Shown here piece by piece: positions 51,465-60,660 of a stretch of DNA of 64,000 nucleotides. This stretch comes from Pseudomonadota bacterium (GTDB taxonomy: Bacteria; Pseudomonadota; Gammaproteobacteria; Burkholderiales; Methylophilaceae): positions 1 through 64,000 of the forward strand of contig JAGVMP010000018.1 in the NCBI GenBank assembly GCA_020053735.1, read 5' to 3'. A program made the translations under genes and the position numbers. Position 1 is the stretch's first letter. Each line of letters opens with the position of its first letter. The notes under the pieces are model-generated. The model saw nothing but the letters and a program-made list of their open reading frames with translations, ran no database searches and was not told the DNA's origin.

Positions 51465-51602
51465 CATTTTAACCGTGCCAGACACGGGAACTGGGTGAAC
51501 AAAACGCCGACAAGATTTTAATTGATGCTGTTAATTAAAGCTCTTCTGCTTTTTGTAGTAACTTTCATTCCCTGCTGGTCACATTCATTTTTAGGATTTA
51601 TT

Positions 51603-53027
51603 ATGAATACTGTGACTGACACCAACTTTTTAAAGACCAACGACTACGTCGTAGCCGACATTAATTTAGCGACTTTTGGCCGCAAAGAAATCGCCATTGC
51701 CGAAACCGAAATGCCAGGTTTAATGGCTATACGTGAGGAATACGCAAGTGCACAACCACTAAAAGGTGCGCGTATTACTGGTAGCCTGCACATGACGATT
51801 CAAACCGCCGTACTCATTGAAACGCTTAAAGATTTAGGCGCTGAGGTACGTTGGGCGTCATGCAATATCTACTCAACACAAGACCACGCTGCGGCCGCGA
51901 TTGCTGCTGGCGGCACACCAGTATTCGCGATTAAAGGCGAAACGCTGACTGAGTATTGGGACTATACCCATCGTATTTTTGAGTGGACCGATGGCGGCTA
52001 TACCAATATGATTTTAGATGATGGTGGCGATGCGACATTATTGCTGCATCTTGGCACGCGTGCAGAAAAAGACTTATCAGTGATTTCTAAGCCAACCAGC
52101 GAAGAAGAAATCTGCCTATTTGATGCAATCAAAGCCAAACTAAAAACAGACCCAACTTGGTACTCAACACGTTTAGCTAAAATCATTGGTGTCACTGAAG
52201 AAACCACAACGGGCGTGCATCGTTTGTACCAAATGCATAAAGAAGGCAAATTGGCATTTCCAGCGATTAACGTCAATGACTCAGTAACAAAATCAAAATT
52301 TGACAACTTATATGGCTGCCGTGAATCATTGGTTGATGCGATTAAACGTGCAACGGATGTGATGATTGCAGGTAAAGTGGCTGTGGTTGCTGGTTATGGC
52401 GATGTGGGCAAAGGTTCTGCACAAGCATTGCGCGCATTGTCAGCTCAAGTTTGGGTGACAGAAATTGACCCAATCTGCGCATTACAAGCGGCGATGGAAG
52501 GCTACCGTGTAGTCACCATGGATTATGCCGCAGAACACGCAGATATTTTTGTGACCGCTACAGGTAATTATCATGTGATTACCCATGACCATATGGCCAA
52601 AATGAAAGATCAAGCCATTGTGTGTAACATTGGGCACTTTGATAATGAAATCGATGTTGCATCACTTGAAAAGTATGAGTGGGATGAAATCAAACCGCAA
52701 GTCGATCACGTCATTTTCCCTAACGGTAAGAAAATCATTCTTTTAGCAAAAGGTCGTTTAGTAAATTTGGGTTGCGGCACTGGTCATCCAAGCTATGTGA
52801 TGAGTTCAAGCTTTGCAAACCAAACCATTGCGCAAATTGAGTTGTTTACACGTCAAGCGGATTATCCAGTGGGTGTTTATGTATTACCAAAACACTTGGA
52901 TGAAAAAGTAGCGGTGTTGCAGTTGAAAAAACTCAATGCACAACTCACGCGTTTATCTGAAACACAGGCGGCTTATATTGGCGTTTCGCAAGATGGCCCA
53001 TATAAACCAGATACTTACCGTTATTAA
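51603..53027 (+). CDS. ahcY: Adenosylhomocysteinase
   Basis: Splits S-adenosylhomocysteine into adenosine and homocysteine with bound NAD. From the ATG at 51603 (AGGATTT ahead) it has 474 aa, the length of proteobacterial AhcY; the frame runs further up to 51522 but that part lies in the riboswitch leader. Motifs: [28 protein letters not shown] and [13 protein letters not shown] small membrane protein and metF follow on the same strand. Confidence 0.98.
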   Translation: MNTVTDTNFLKTNDYVVADINLATFGRKEIAIAETEMPGLMAIREEYASAQPLKGARITGSLHMTIQTAVLIETLKDLGAEVRWASCNIYSTQDHAAAAIAAGGTPVFAIKGETLTEYWDYTHRIFEWTDGGYTNMILDDGGDATLLLHLGTRAEKDLSVISKPTSEEEICLFDAIKAKLKTDPTWYSTRLAKIIGVTEETTTGVHRLYQMHKEGKLAFPAINVNDSVTKSKFDNLYGCRESLVDAIKRATDVMIAGKVAVVAGYGDVGKGSAQALRALSAQVWVTEIDPICALQAAMEGYRVVTMDYAAEHADIFVTATGNYHVITHDHMAKMKDQAIVCNIGHFDNEIDVASLEKYEWDEIKPQVDHVIFPNGKKIILLAKGRLVNLGCGTGHPSYVMSSSFANQTIAQIELFTRQADYPVGVYVLPKHLDEKVAVLQLKKLNAQLTRLSETQAAYIGVSQDGPYKPDTYRY

Positions 53028-53044
53028 TTAGAGGGAGTAGACAC

Positions 53045-53389
53045 ATGAAATTACTTGCAGGATGGTTGCTTAACGCGTTGGCATTACTAGGCGTAGCCTA
53101 CTTGGTGCCCGATATTCATGTGTCTAGCTTGATGATTGCTCTGGTGGCTGCGGCAGTGATTGGATTGGCTAATATGTTGATAAAACCGATTTTGGTGATA
53201 TTTACTTTACCAGTGACCATTCTTACACTCGGGCTGTTTATCTTTGTGATAAACGGTATTTTGTTTTGGGCGGTGGGGAATTTTCTGCAAGGTTTTGAGG
53301 TGAAAACGCTCATGGCGGGTATTATTGGCGCGCTTGTTTACAGTGTCATTTCGTGGATATTGTCCGCAATTGTGATAGATAAAGATTAA
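53045..53389 (+). CDS. Phage holin superfamily IV-like small membrane protein
   Basis: A 114-aa protein with four predicted transmembrane helices and the conserved pattern L-A-G-W-L-L-N-A-L-A-L, A-V-I-G-L-A-N-M-L-I-K-P-I-L and P-V-T-I-L-T-L-G-L-F. The name comes from a distant holin family; this chromosomal member, placed between ahcY and metF in many betaproteobacteria, is not phage-derived as far as context shows. Function unknown. Confidence 0.9.
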   Translation: MKLLAGWLLNALALLGVAYLVPDIHVSSLMIALVAAAVIGLANMLIKPILVIFTLPVTILTLGLFIFVINGILFWAVGNFLQGFEVKTLMAGIIGALVYSVISWILSAIVIDKD

Positions 53390-53440
53390 GGAGTACATGT
53401 TCTAATGACTTGGACATATACTTTTTAAGACATAATAAAT

Positions 53441-54313
53441 ATGAATATCCCATTAAGTTTCGAATTTTTTCCGCCAAAAACAGTAGATGGCATTGCTAAT
53501 TTGCGCGTAACGCGTGCACAATTGGCACAATTTAAGCCTGAGTTTTTCTCAGTAACGTTTGGCGCGGGTGGTTCAACCACGGATCGTACCAAAGAAACTG
53601 TGTTTGAAATTCAGGCCGAAGGCCACCAAGCCGCACCGCATATTTCATGCATTTCTTCTAGCAAAGAAGAGATTCGAGAATTGTTATCTGCATACAAAGC
53701 CAAAGGTATCAAGCGTCTAGTGACTTTGCGCGGCGATGTGCCATCTGGTGAAGTGAGTGCGGGTGATTTTAAATATGCCAATGAGTTGGTGAGCTTTATT
53801 CGACAAGAAACAGGTGACTGGTTTCATCTTGAAGTGGCGGCATACCCAGAGTTTCACCCAGAAGCGCTATCGGCTGCAAAAGATATGGCCAACTTTAAAC
53901 GTAAAGTAGAAGCAGGCGCAAATTCGGCCATTACTCAGTATTTTTACAATGCAGATGCTTATTTTAGATTCGTTGACAGTTGCGTGGCAGATGGCATTAG
54001 CGTGCCGATCGTGCCTGGCATTATGCCAATTTATAACTATACACAGCTTGCTCGATTCTCTGGCGTGTGCGGCGCAGAAATTCCACGCTGGTTGCGTTTG
54101 CGTCTAGAAGCTTATGCAGATGATATGCCATCATTGCGCGCGCTAGGCATTGATGTGGTGAGCGAGTTATGCGAGGTGCTATTAGCTTGGGGTGTGCCTA
54201 GCCTACATTTTTACACACTAAATCAAGCGGGCATCATTAGCACTATTGTCAACAATATTGGTGTTAGCAATAATATTGCACTAGAAAATACTAGCGCTGA
54301 AAAGCGCATATAA
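53441..54313 (+). CDS. metF: 5,10-methylenetetrahydrofolate reductase
   Basis: Reduces methylene-THF to methyl-THF, the methyl donor for methionine. The 290-aa TIM barrel begins F-E-F-F-P-P-K-T and has F-F-S-V-T-F-G-A-G-G-S-T, G-I-K-R-L-V-T-L-R-G-D and Q-Y-F-Y-N-A-D-A-Y, with Glu/Asp residues for folate and FAD binding. It completes the metK-ahcY-metF set and converges on smg, whose stop is 3 bp away. Confidence 0.97.
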   Translation: MNIPLSFEFFPPKTVDGIANLRVTRAQLAQFKPEFFSVTFGAGGSTTDRTKETVFEIQAEGHQAAPHISCISSSKEEIRELLSAYKAKGIKRLVTLRGDVPSGEVSAGDFKYANELVSFIRQETGDWFHLEVAAYPEFHPEALSAAKDMANFKRKVEAGANSAITQYFYNADAYFRFVDSCVADGISVPIVPGIMPIYNYTQLARFSGVCGAEIPRWLRLRLEAYADDMPSLRALGIDVVSELCEVLLAWGVPSLHFYTLNQAGIISTIVNNIGVSNNIALENTSAEKRI

Positions 54314-54316
54314 AGC

Positions 54317-54775
54317 TTAGTGTATCGTCAGGCCACGCGGATTAAACATCGCGTCCTCTACAAATAGGTAGTCTTTTTCGCGCCCTGCATTCCATAGTGC
54401 AATCATGGTAATCCAGCGCATTTCTTCAATGTGAATATGCTCTTGCTTAAGCGCCATGGCACGGTCAATAATTAAATCGCGCTCAACATCGTTAATCACA
54501 TTGGCTTGCTGTAAAAATAAGATAAAGCTCATGCTCTCAAGATTGATTTTTTTAAGTTCACTGTTGGCAAATACACGCATGCCAGAGTCTTTGTGGCAAT
54601 AAATAGCAGGTGGTTGTGCCAACATGCTTTTCATTTCGTCAAACCAGTGTACGGCACCGGTAATGTCAGAGTGGTCAAAACCAGCCGCTGAAAGTTCTTG
54701 TGTCAGCACCTCACTATCAGGCTGGGCATGATTGGCAAAGTAATTTTCGAACATGAATACTAAAACTTCAAACAT
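54317..54775 (-). CDS. smg: Smg family protein (DUF494)
   Basis: A 152-aa acidic protein matching Smg: M-F-E-V-L-V-F-M-F-E-N-Y-F, A-G-F-D-H-S-D-I-T-G-A-V-H-W and L-I-I-D-R-A-M-A-L-K-Q-E-H-I. The gene lies next to dprA in most beta- and gammaproteobacteria; function is unclear. It is downstream of dprA on the same strand with a 75-bp gap. Confidence 0.95.
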   Translation of the reverse strand: MFEVLVFMFENYFANHAQPDSEVLTQELSAAGFDHSDITGAVHWFDEMKSMLAQPPAIYCHKDSGMRVFANSELKKINLESMSFILFLQQANVINDVERDLIIDRAMALKQEHIHIEEMRWITMIALWNAGREKDYLFVEDAMFNPRGLTIH

Positions 54776-54850
54776 AGTTTATCCTCATTAATTAAAGATG
54801 GAATCTATTTTTATTGTTAGTATTCCCGCGCTTAAAATTAAACCTAAAGT

Positions 54851-55984
54851 TTAAATTAGGCGCTGATATTGATTGCCGGCTAAAACCGTAATTTTACCTT
54901 CCAATTCCAACACCATCAGCATGGCGGAAAGTGCTTCAGTCGTCAATGCTGTGCGTTGCTGCAAAACATCAAAATTAATTGCGTCAAACCCCATCGAAAT
55001 GAGTGCTGTATTGACTTCTTGGCTTGTTGCAGTGTCTGGTACTACTTTCTCCATTAGTCCTGTTGGGCTAACCTCAGGCAGTAAATTTTTTATTTCTTCT
55101 AATATATCTTGTGTGTTTTCAACTAATTTTGCGCCTTGCTTAATCAGTTGATGACAACCTTTTGCCACGGGGGAGTGAATAGAGCCTGGAATAGCAAACA
55201 CCTCGCGCCCTTGTTCTGTCGCCAAACGCGCCGTGATGAGTGACCCACTGTCCATGTTTGCCTCTACCACCAAGCAGCCCAAACTTAAGCCGCTAATTAA
55301 ACGATTGCGTCGTGGAAAATTTTGCGCTTTTGATGGCGTGCCCAGTGGAAACTCCGAGACTATCAGGCCGTGTTCAGCAATTTGATGTGCTAAATCACGA
55401 TGGCGGGCGGGGTAAACGATATCTAAGCCTGTACCGACCACAGCAATCGTTGCACCGTTAGATTTTCCGCTTGCTTTAAGAGCGCCACGATGCGCCGCGC
55501 CATCTATGCCTAGCGCCATGCCGCTAACCACACATAGGCCAAAGTTACATAAGCTAGCAGCAAATTCCTCCGCATTTTTTTCGCCCTGTGGCGTAGCGTT
55601 ACGGCTACCTACTATCGCAATGCTGGGATGGTTTAGCCAACCTAGATTGCCAATTGCATACAACACAGCAGGTGGGTTGCTAATTTCTAGAAGCAGTTGT
55701 GGGTAAGCGTTATCTGCTAGTGTTACGACATGCGCGTTGTCTTTTTGTAGCCAATTTAAAGTGGGCGCAATTGCATCAATATCTGCGCCTTGCTTAATTT
55801 TTTGCGCAATCTCATCATCAACCACTTCGCGCAGTTGACTAATGCTAGCGCTATAAATGGCATCGGGCGAGCCAAATTTGGCAAGTAGCTGACAAAGCAT
55901 CGCGTTGCCTAGCCCAGGAGTTTGATTCAATGCAAGCCATTGTGCGACATCACTATTTTCAATGTCGGCAATTGGCTGCATCAT
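54851..55984 (-). CDS. dprA: DNA processing protein DprA
   Basis: Protects incoming single-stranded DNA and loads RecA in natural transformation. The 377-aa protein has a helical N-terminal (SAM-like) part, then the Rossmann-like core with I-V-G-S-R-N-A-T-P-Q-G, V-S-G-M-A-L-G-I-D-G-A-A-H-R-G-A-L and V-V-G-T-G-L-D-I-V-Y-P, and a C-terminal winged helix. Its start directly abuts the stop of the LysM gene upstream (no gap), so both are translated from one transcript. Confidence 0.97.
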   Translation of the reverse strand: MMQPIADIENSDVAQWLALNQTPGLGNAMLCQLLAKFGSPDAIYSASISQLREVVDDEIAQKIKQGADIDAIAPTLNWLQKDNAHVVTLADNAYPQLLLEISNPPAVLYAIGNLGWLNHPSIAIVGSRNATPQGEKNAEEFAASLCNFGLCVVSGMALGIDGAAHRGALKASGKSNGATIAVVGTGLDIVYPARHRDLAHQIAEHGLIVSEFPLGTPSKAQNFPRRNRLISGLSLGCLVVEANMDSGSLITARLATEQGREVFAIPGSIHSPVAKGCHQLIKQGAKLVENTQDILEEIKNLLPEVSPTGLMEKVVPDTATSQEVNTALISMGFDAINFDVLQQRTALTTEALSAMLMVLELEGKITVLAGNQYQRLI

Positions 55985-57139
55985 TTATGGTGTTTGTACA
56001 GCGTCTAACGTGTAAATAGCATCCGTTGAATTCATAATCAAACCGTAAGCCACGTTGTCAAAGGTTCTAAACACCATCAACAAGCCGACACGCTCATCAG
56101 GTAACTTTACTTGGCCAGGTTCTAGTGCAACCTGGGTCTGTTTTGTGTCTTTTTCAAAGTTCACTATTTTTTTACCGTCTGGCCCGGTAGTTACATCAAA
56201 ATTAAGTTCTTTTAATTTTTTATCTTCTGGTACTACTTGGTTAGATTCTGGGTCTTTATATTCTGGGTCTGTAATCACCTTGCCATAACGTTTAATCGCC
56301 AACACATGGCCTTCTTCTAAGCCATCGTTTTTACCGCGATTAATTGAAACCACTGTGTTTGGACCACCCTCGGCTACGCCGCCGTAAATACGCATAATAC
56401 GGCCATTAATTTCTGTATCTGGCGCACGCGGCACAAAACTGCTTTTAAATTCATCTTGCGAAACCACTAAACGATCTTTAGCAAAAATCTCTTCTTTTGC
56501 GCGCACAATGTCACCTGTGGCAGGTGCGCCATAACGGGCAATGTCTACGTCACCCAAATAAATCGCCTCTGTGCCTAACACCTCTGCAGTATCAGGGTCG
56601 GTCAGTGGTTCACCTGGGCGATAAATGTTCCAATGTGTGCCTGCACCTTCCTTAATGTCATTAATATAAACGCGGGTGCCAGGGCTTAAAATCACGCGAT
56701 TATCTGGTCCTGAAATAATGCGTGGTGATAAATCTAACTGGCCATTTTCAATCAGCAATGGTTGGCTTAAAAATGGTGTAATCACACTTGGTGAAATAGT
56801 TTGAATCGCTTCAGCTTCAAGTGGCTCTTCGATGATGCCTGGCTCTAGCACTACCGTTTCGCGAACCAATTTTAATTGCGGGCTACCGCTACTGGTATCT
56901 AGCACTACCACATCACCTGGGTAAATAAGATGCGGATTTTTGATTTCAGTGCGGTTCATGCGCCATACTTTTGGCCATAGCCAAGGGTCTTTTAAAAACT
57001 TGCCAGAAATTCCCCACAGTGTGTCACCTTTTACCACCACGTGGCGGTCTGGTGCGTTCTTTTGCAGTTGGATATCTTGGGCAAATATATTGAAGCTTAA
57101 GCAGCTGAGCACTAGCAGCGTTATAATACGTTTATTCAT
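55985..57139 (-). CDS. LysM-domain envelope protein
   Basis: A 384-aa secreted protein: signal peptide (I-I-T-L-L-V-L-S-C-L-S-F-N-I-F-A), then one LysM domain (V-V-K-G-D-T-L-W-G-I-S-G-K-F ... I-Y-P-G-D-V-V) and a long beta-rich C-terminal part. It should bind peptidoglycan in the periplasm. The LysM-dprA-smg order, divergent from def-fmt, is conserved in betaproteobacteria. Its enzymatic role, if any, is unknown. Confidence 0.93.
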   Translation of the reverse strand: MNKRIITLLVLSCLSFNIFAQDIQLQKNAPDRHVVVKGDTLWGISGKFLKDPWLWPKVWRMNRTEIKNPHLIYPGDVVVLDTSSGSPQLKLVRETVVLEPGIIEEPLEAEAIQTISPSVITPFLSQPLLIENGQLDLSPRIISGPDNRVILSPGTRVYINDIKEGAGTHWNIYRPGEPLTDPDTAEVLGTEAIYLGDVDIARYGAPATGDIVRAKEEIFAKDRLVVSQDEFKSSFVPRAPDTEINGRIMRIYGGVAEGGPNTVVSINRGKNDGLEEGHVLAIKRYGKVITDPEYKDPESNQVVPEDKKLKELNFDVTTGPDGKKIVNFEKDTKQTQVALEPGQVKLPDERVGLLMVFRTFDNVAYGLIMNSTDAIYTLDAVQTP

Positions 57140-57299
57140 TGCATGACCTCGGTCAAAATGGCGGCAAAAGTAATGTAAGGTATCCGCGAAATTGCATTAA
57201 ATTTATCATGTAATCCATTCAACAATCAAGCTTTTTTACTAAAACAGCACTTTTGTGATTGTTGATTGTTGATATAAGACAACACTTTATTATTTTATT

Positions 57300-57815
57300 A
57301 TGGCGAAACTGACAATACTGAATTATCCAGACCCACGTTTGCACACGGTGGCCAAACCTGTAAAAGAGGTGAATGACGATATCCGCAAGTTGATTGCAGA
57401 TATGGCAGAAACGATGTACGCCGCACCAGGCATAGGCTTGGCAGCTACGCAGGTGAATCAGCATATTCAATTAATTTTGGTTGATACCAGTAAAGAACAG
57501 AATGATTTGCAAGTGCTTATTAACCCAAAAATTGTGGCAAAAACTGGTCTACAAGAATACGAAGAAGGCTGTTTATCTGTGCCAGGCATCTATGAAACCG
57601 TGACCCGTGCCGAAAGAATTACCGTGGAAGCGTTGGATGCTAATGGCAAAAAATTTAAGCTTAATGCTGATGGCTTGTTAGCGGTGTGTATTCAGCATGA
57701 GATGGATCACTTGCTGGGCAAAGTGTTTGTAGAATATTTATCGCCACTCAAGCGTAACCGCATCAAAGCCAGGATGGTGAAACATGCGCGCGAAATTACA
57801 CGAAATTCATATTAA
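57300..57815 (+). CDS. def: Peptide deformylase
   Basis: Removes the formyl group from new protein N-termini. The 171-aa enzyme has G-I-G-L-A-A-T-Q-V (motif 1), E-E-G-C-L-S-V-P-G (motif 2, metal Cys) and Q-H-E-M-D-H-L-L-G (motif 3, metal His pair). It opens the plus-strand group def-fmt-htpX-rsmB and is divergent from the LysM gene. Confidence 0.98.
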   Translation: MAKLTILNYPDPRLHTVAKPVKEVNDDIRKLIADMAETMYAAPGIGLAATQVNQHIQLILVDTSKEQNDLQVLINPKIVAKTGLQEYEEGCLSVPGIYETVTRAERITVEALDANGKKFKLNADGLLAVCIQHEMDHLLGKVFVEYLSPLKRNRIKARMVKHAREITRNSY

Positions 57816-57972
57816 AAATACAATTTTTGTTGCCAGACGTTGTTGCTTACAAAAAATATATCCTTACATATTTACTATATGATGCGTCAATATTTTTTGC
57901 TCGCGCCTAGTCTGACTTAAAAAATTATATTTTGTAATGATGAATTTTAAAATTGTAAGAAGAGTTTAATCA

Positions 57973-58968
57973 ATGAAAATAATTTTTGCTGGAACGCCCG
58001 AGTTTGCAGTACCTGCACTGCAAGCCTTAATTGATCACAGTCATCAGAAAATCAATGGTCTGTTTGAGATTGTACTCGTGCTTACCCAGCCAGACCGCCC
58101 AGCTGGGCGCGGCATGAAATTACACGCCAGTCCGGTCAAGCAACTGGCGTTGCAACACAATTTAAATGTATTCCAACCTGAAAGTTTAAAACCCGCAGAG
58201 GTGCAGTTGCAAATTGCCGCAACGGGTGCAGACGTTTTAATTGTTGCGGCGTATGGGCTGATTATCCCCACGGCTGTGTTGAACATGTTCCCGAAAGGGA
58301 GTTATAACATTCACGCCAGCTTGCTACCTCGCTGGCGTGGTGCGGCGCCAATTCATCGTTCAATATTAGCAGGAGACACGGAAACCGGTGTGACCATCAT
58401 GGAAGTAGTGCCCGCTTTGGATGCGGGCAATATGATTAGCAAAAGTGTGGTAAAAATTACCGATGCCGACACTACGCAAACGCTGCATGACAAACTGAGC
58501 CAGCAAGGCGCAGATTTAATGCTGCAAGCGATGCGCGATTTAAGTCAACTTAATTTTGAGTCTTCGGGCACGTTGCCAAGCGAACCTCAGGATGAGAGTT
58601 TGGTCACATATGCGCACAAACTTGAGAAGGCTGAAGCAGCTATCGATTGGCAAAAAAGCGCTGTCGAAATTTCGCGCCAAGTACGCGCATTTAATCCCTT
58701 CCCTGTGGCTACGGCGCAGTTTCGGGGTGAAACTTGTCGTATCTGGTTTGCTACAGTTTCGGCACAAAAAACGCATGCTAAAGCAGGTGAAATAATCGGC
58801 CTGGGAGCCAATATCCATGCGGCCTGTGGTGATGCTGTTTTGAACCAAGGTGTGATAGAACGTGATGTGATAGAAATCGTCGAACTGCAAATGCCAGGCG
58901 GAAAACGCCAAACTGCCGCACAGTTTATTCAAGGTCAGCATGTAAAAGTTGGCGAATTTTTTGGCTGA
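57973..58968 (+). CDS. fmt: Methionyl-tRNA formyltransferase
   Basis: Formylates initiator Met-tRNA using 10-formyl-THF. The 331-aa protein has F-A-G-T-P-E-F-A-V-P-A-L, Q-P-D-R-P-A-G-R-G-M-K and the catalytic N-I-H-A-S-L-L-P-R-W-R-G-A-A-P-I-H. The C-terminal domain follows from about residue 210. It is 157 bp after def. Within the C-terminal domain an 18-bp stretch (58805-58822) is identical to part of the intergenic element at 46021. Confidence 0.98.
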   Translation: MKIIFAGTPEFAVPALQALIDHSHQKINGLFEIVLVLTQPDRPAGRGMKLHASPVKQLALQHNLNVFQPESLKPAEVQLQIAATGADVLIVAAYGLIIPTAVLNMFPKGSYNIHASLLPRWRGAAPIHRSILAGDTETGVTIMEVVPALDAGNMISKSVVKITDADTTQTLHDKLSQQGADLMLQAMRDLSQLNFESSGTLPSEPQDESLVTYAHKLEKAEAAIDWQKSAVEISRQVRAFNPFPVATAQFRGETCRIWFATVSAQKTHAKAGEIIGLGANIHAACGDAVLNQGVIERDVIEIVELQMPGGKRQTAAQFIQGQHVKVGEFFG

Positions 58969-59045
58969 ATTTTTTTCAGTGCTTGAATTTCAAAGCTTAT
59001 AGCGCCATATCCCTTTTAGTTAAGTCTTATATTTAGGAGATTAAT

Positions 59046-59906
59046 ATGTTCGGAAACTGGATTAAAACCTTTGTACTGATGGCAGGCATCACCGCTTTAT
59101 TTGGGGCGGTCGGCGGCGCATTGGGTGGCGGCACAGGTATGATTTTGGCGCTATGTTTGGCGGGTGCGATGAATTTTTATGCCTATTGGTTTAGCGACAA
59201 AGCTGTGTTAAAAATGTATGGTGCGGTGCAAGTTAATCCCGAAAACAATTATGGCGATGGTCAATTCCGCAACTACTACACCATGGTAAAAGAACTGGCT
59301 GAAAACGCTGAGCTGCCGATGCCAAAAGTGTATGTGATTAACGAAAACCAGCCCAATGCATTTGCCACAGGCCGTAACCCAGAAAACGCTGCGGTGGCTG
59401 CCACCACAGGCATTATGCAAATTTTAAGTGATCGTGAATTGCGCGGTGTGATGGCACACGAGCTGGCGCATGTCAAACATAGAGATACCTTAATTTCTAC
59501 CATTTCTGCCACCATGGCGGGTGCCATTTCCAGCATCGCGCAATTTGGCATGTTCTTTGGCGGACGTGAGCGCGGTGTACACCCAGCGGTTGGTATTCTC
59601 ATTATGATATTGGCACCAATGGCGGCCATGTTGATACAAATGGCGATTTCACGTGCACGTGAGTTTGAGGCAGACAAAACAGGGGCGGATATTAGCCGCG
59701 ACCCGAAAGCCTTGGCCAGTGCGTTGGAGAAAATTAACAATTACGCACGTCAGATTCCAAATGAGACGGCAGAGCAGCACCCAGAGACTGGTCAGATGAT
59801 GATTATCAATCCGTTATCTGGTGGTGGGTTGAGAGGCTTGTTTAGTACGCATCCGCAAACAGAGGAGAGAGTGGCGAGGTTGATGGCGATGGTGAGTAGT
59901 TATTAG
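59046..59906 (+). CDS. htpX: Membrane zinc protease HtpX
   Basis: An inner-membrane M48 protease that degrades misfolded membrane proteins. The 286-aa protein has two N-terminal transmembrane helices, the zinc motif [11 protein letters not shown], two further membrane segments and the E-F-E-A-D-K-T-G-A helix with the third ligand. AGGAGA precedes the ATG. It is followed 18 bp later by a GrlR-like gene. Confidence 0.97.
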   Translation: MFGNWIKTFVLMAGITALFGAVGGALGGGTGMILALCLAGAMNFYAYWFSDKAVLKMYGAVQVNPENNYGDGQFRNYYTMVKELAENAELPMPKVYVINENQPNAFATGRNPENAAVAATTGIMQILSDRELRGVMAHELAHVKHRDTLISTISATMAGAISSIAQFGMFFGGRERGVHPAVGILIMILAPMAAMLIQMAISRAREFEADKTGADISRDPKALASALEKINNYARQIPNETAEQHPETGQMMIINPLSGGGLRGLFSTHPQTEERVARLMAMVSSY

Positions 59907-59924
59907 AAATCTAAGGAGATAATA

Positions 59925-60260
59925 ATGATAGAAGCATTGTGGGCAGTTTATTTCGTAGCGCCAAATCAAGGTGATTATGGAGCTGGCGTGGTAGTGCTTG
60001 AAAACGGAACAATCCGAGGTGGAGATAGTGGCTATTACTATGTTGGTGATTTTAGAGTCAAAGATGAAACTTTAACTGCCAATGTTTCCGTTAATCATTA
60101 TGCGGGCTCACTTAATAATATTTTTGGGCCAGTCAAAAAAATAAACGTAGTGTTAACTGGGAATATTAGCTATGAAGAGTTCACACTCATGGGTAATTCG
60201 GTAGAAACCCGTCAGCCAGTACTAGTAAAGTTCAAACGATTAGCTGAAATATCAGCCTAA
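59925..60260 (+). CDS. GrlR-like small regulatory protein
   Basis: A 111-aa protein with a GrlR-type beta-barrel pattern: L-W-A-V-Y-F, G-A-G-V-V-V-L-E-N-G-T-I-R-G-G-D-S-G-Y-Y-Y-V-G. In enteropathogens GrlR binds and blocks the activator GrlA of a type III secretion locus; solitary homologues are common in environmental proteobacteria and their role is unknown. No GrlA or secretion gene is near. AAGGAG precedes its ATG, 18 bp after htpX. Confidence 0.8.
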   Translation: MIEALWAVYFVAPNQGDYGAGVVVLENGTIRGGDSGYYYVGDFRVKDETLTANVSVNHYAGSLNNIFGPVKKINVVLTGNISYEEFTLMGNSVETRQPVLVKFKRLAEISA

Positions 60261-60460
60261 AATCCTTGTCGCTCTCGCGCGACTTGCGAGTTTCTTTCTT
60301 TTGCTTAGCCAGTAACCGTAAAGGTCATGTCCACCAAGTGCCCGCTGTTTCACAGCGACCTTGGCGCCAAACCCGAAGGCGCGGCAAAGGGGAATTTAAA
60401 GTCAAAAGCAAACCATACGAACGCGAACGTTGTTTGTTTAACGAACAAATCTCTCAAACC

Positions 60461-60566
60461 CCGTCATTCCGACGGGAGCTTTTTTGAAGTTTAAAAAGCG
60501 AACCACGGAATCCAGTGACTTTTGATTTTATTTCAAAATGGATTCCCGCCTACGCGGGAATGACGG
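60461..60566. repeat. Palindromic intergenic repeat (GTCATTCC...GGAATGAC type)
   Basis: CCGTCATTCC at the left and GGAATGACGG at the right pair exactly, and inner GGAATCCA / TGGATTCC and CCGCC-TAC-GCGGG pairs extend the stem. This is a familiar dispersed repeat class. The rest of 60261-60660 holds no convincing gene: a 73-aa frame there has no domain and odd composition. Confidence 0.75.
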
Positions 60567-60660
60567 TTGAGCTATTTGTTAATGCCACCCCGACAAGCAA
60601 CATATCAAGTAAAATCTACCCAATCTAAAAAACCTTCCAAATTCAAATTAAAGAGCTTCT

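Noticed and set aside
53045-53389. Holin-like protein as a sign of prophage
   Set aside because: The superfamily IV holin name covers chromosomal membrane proteins; no phage structural gene is near, and the position between ahcY and metF looks conserved.
60266-60487. 73-aa frame between the GrlR-like gene and rsmB
   Set aside because: Arg/Lys-rich without domain, runs into a palindromic repeat; treated as noncoding.
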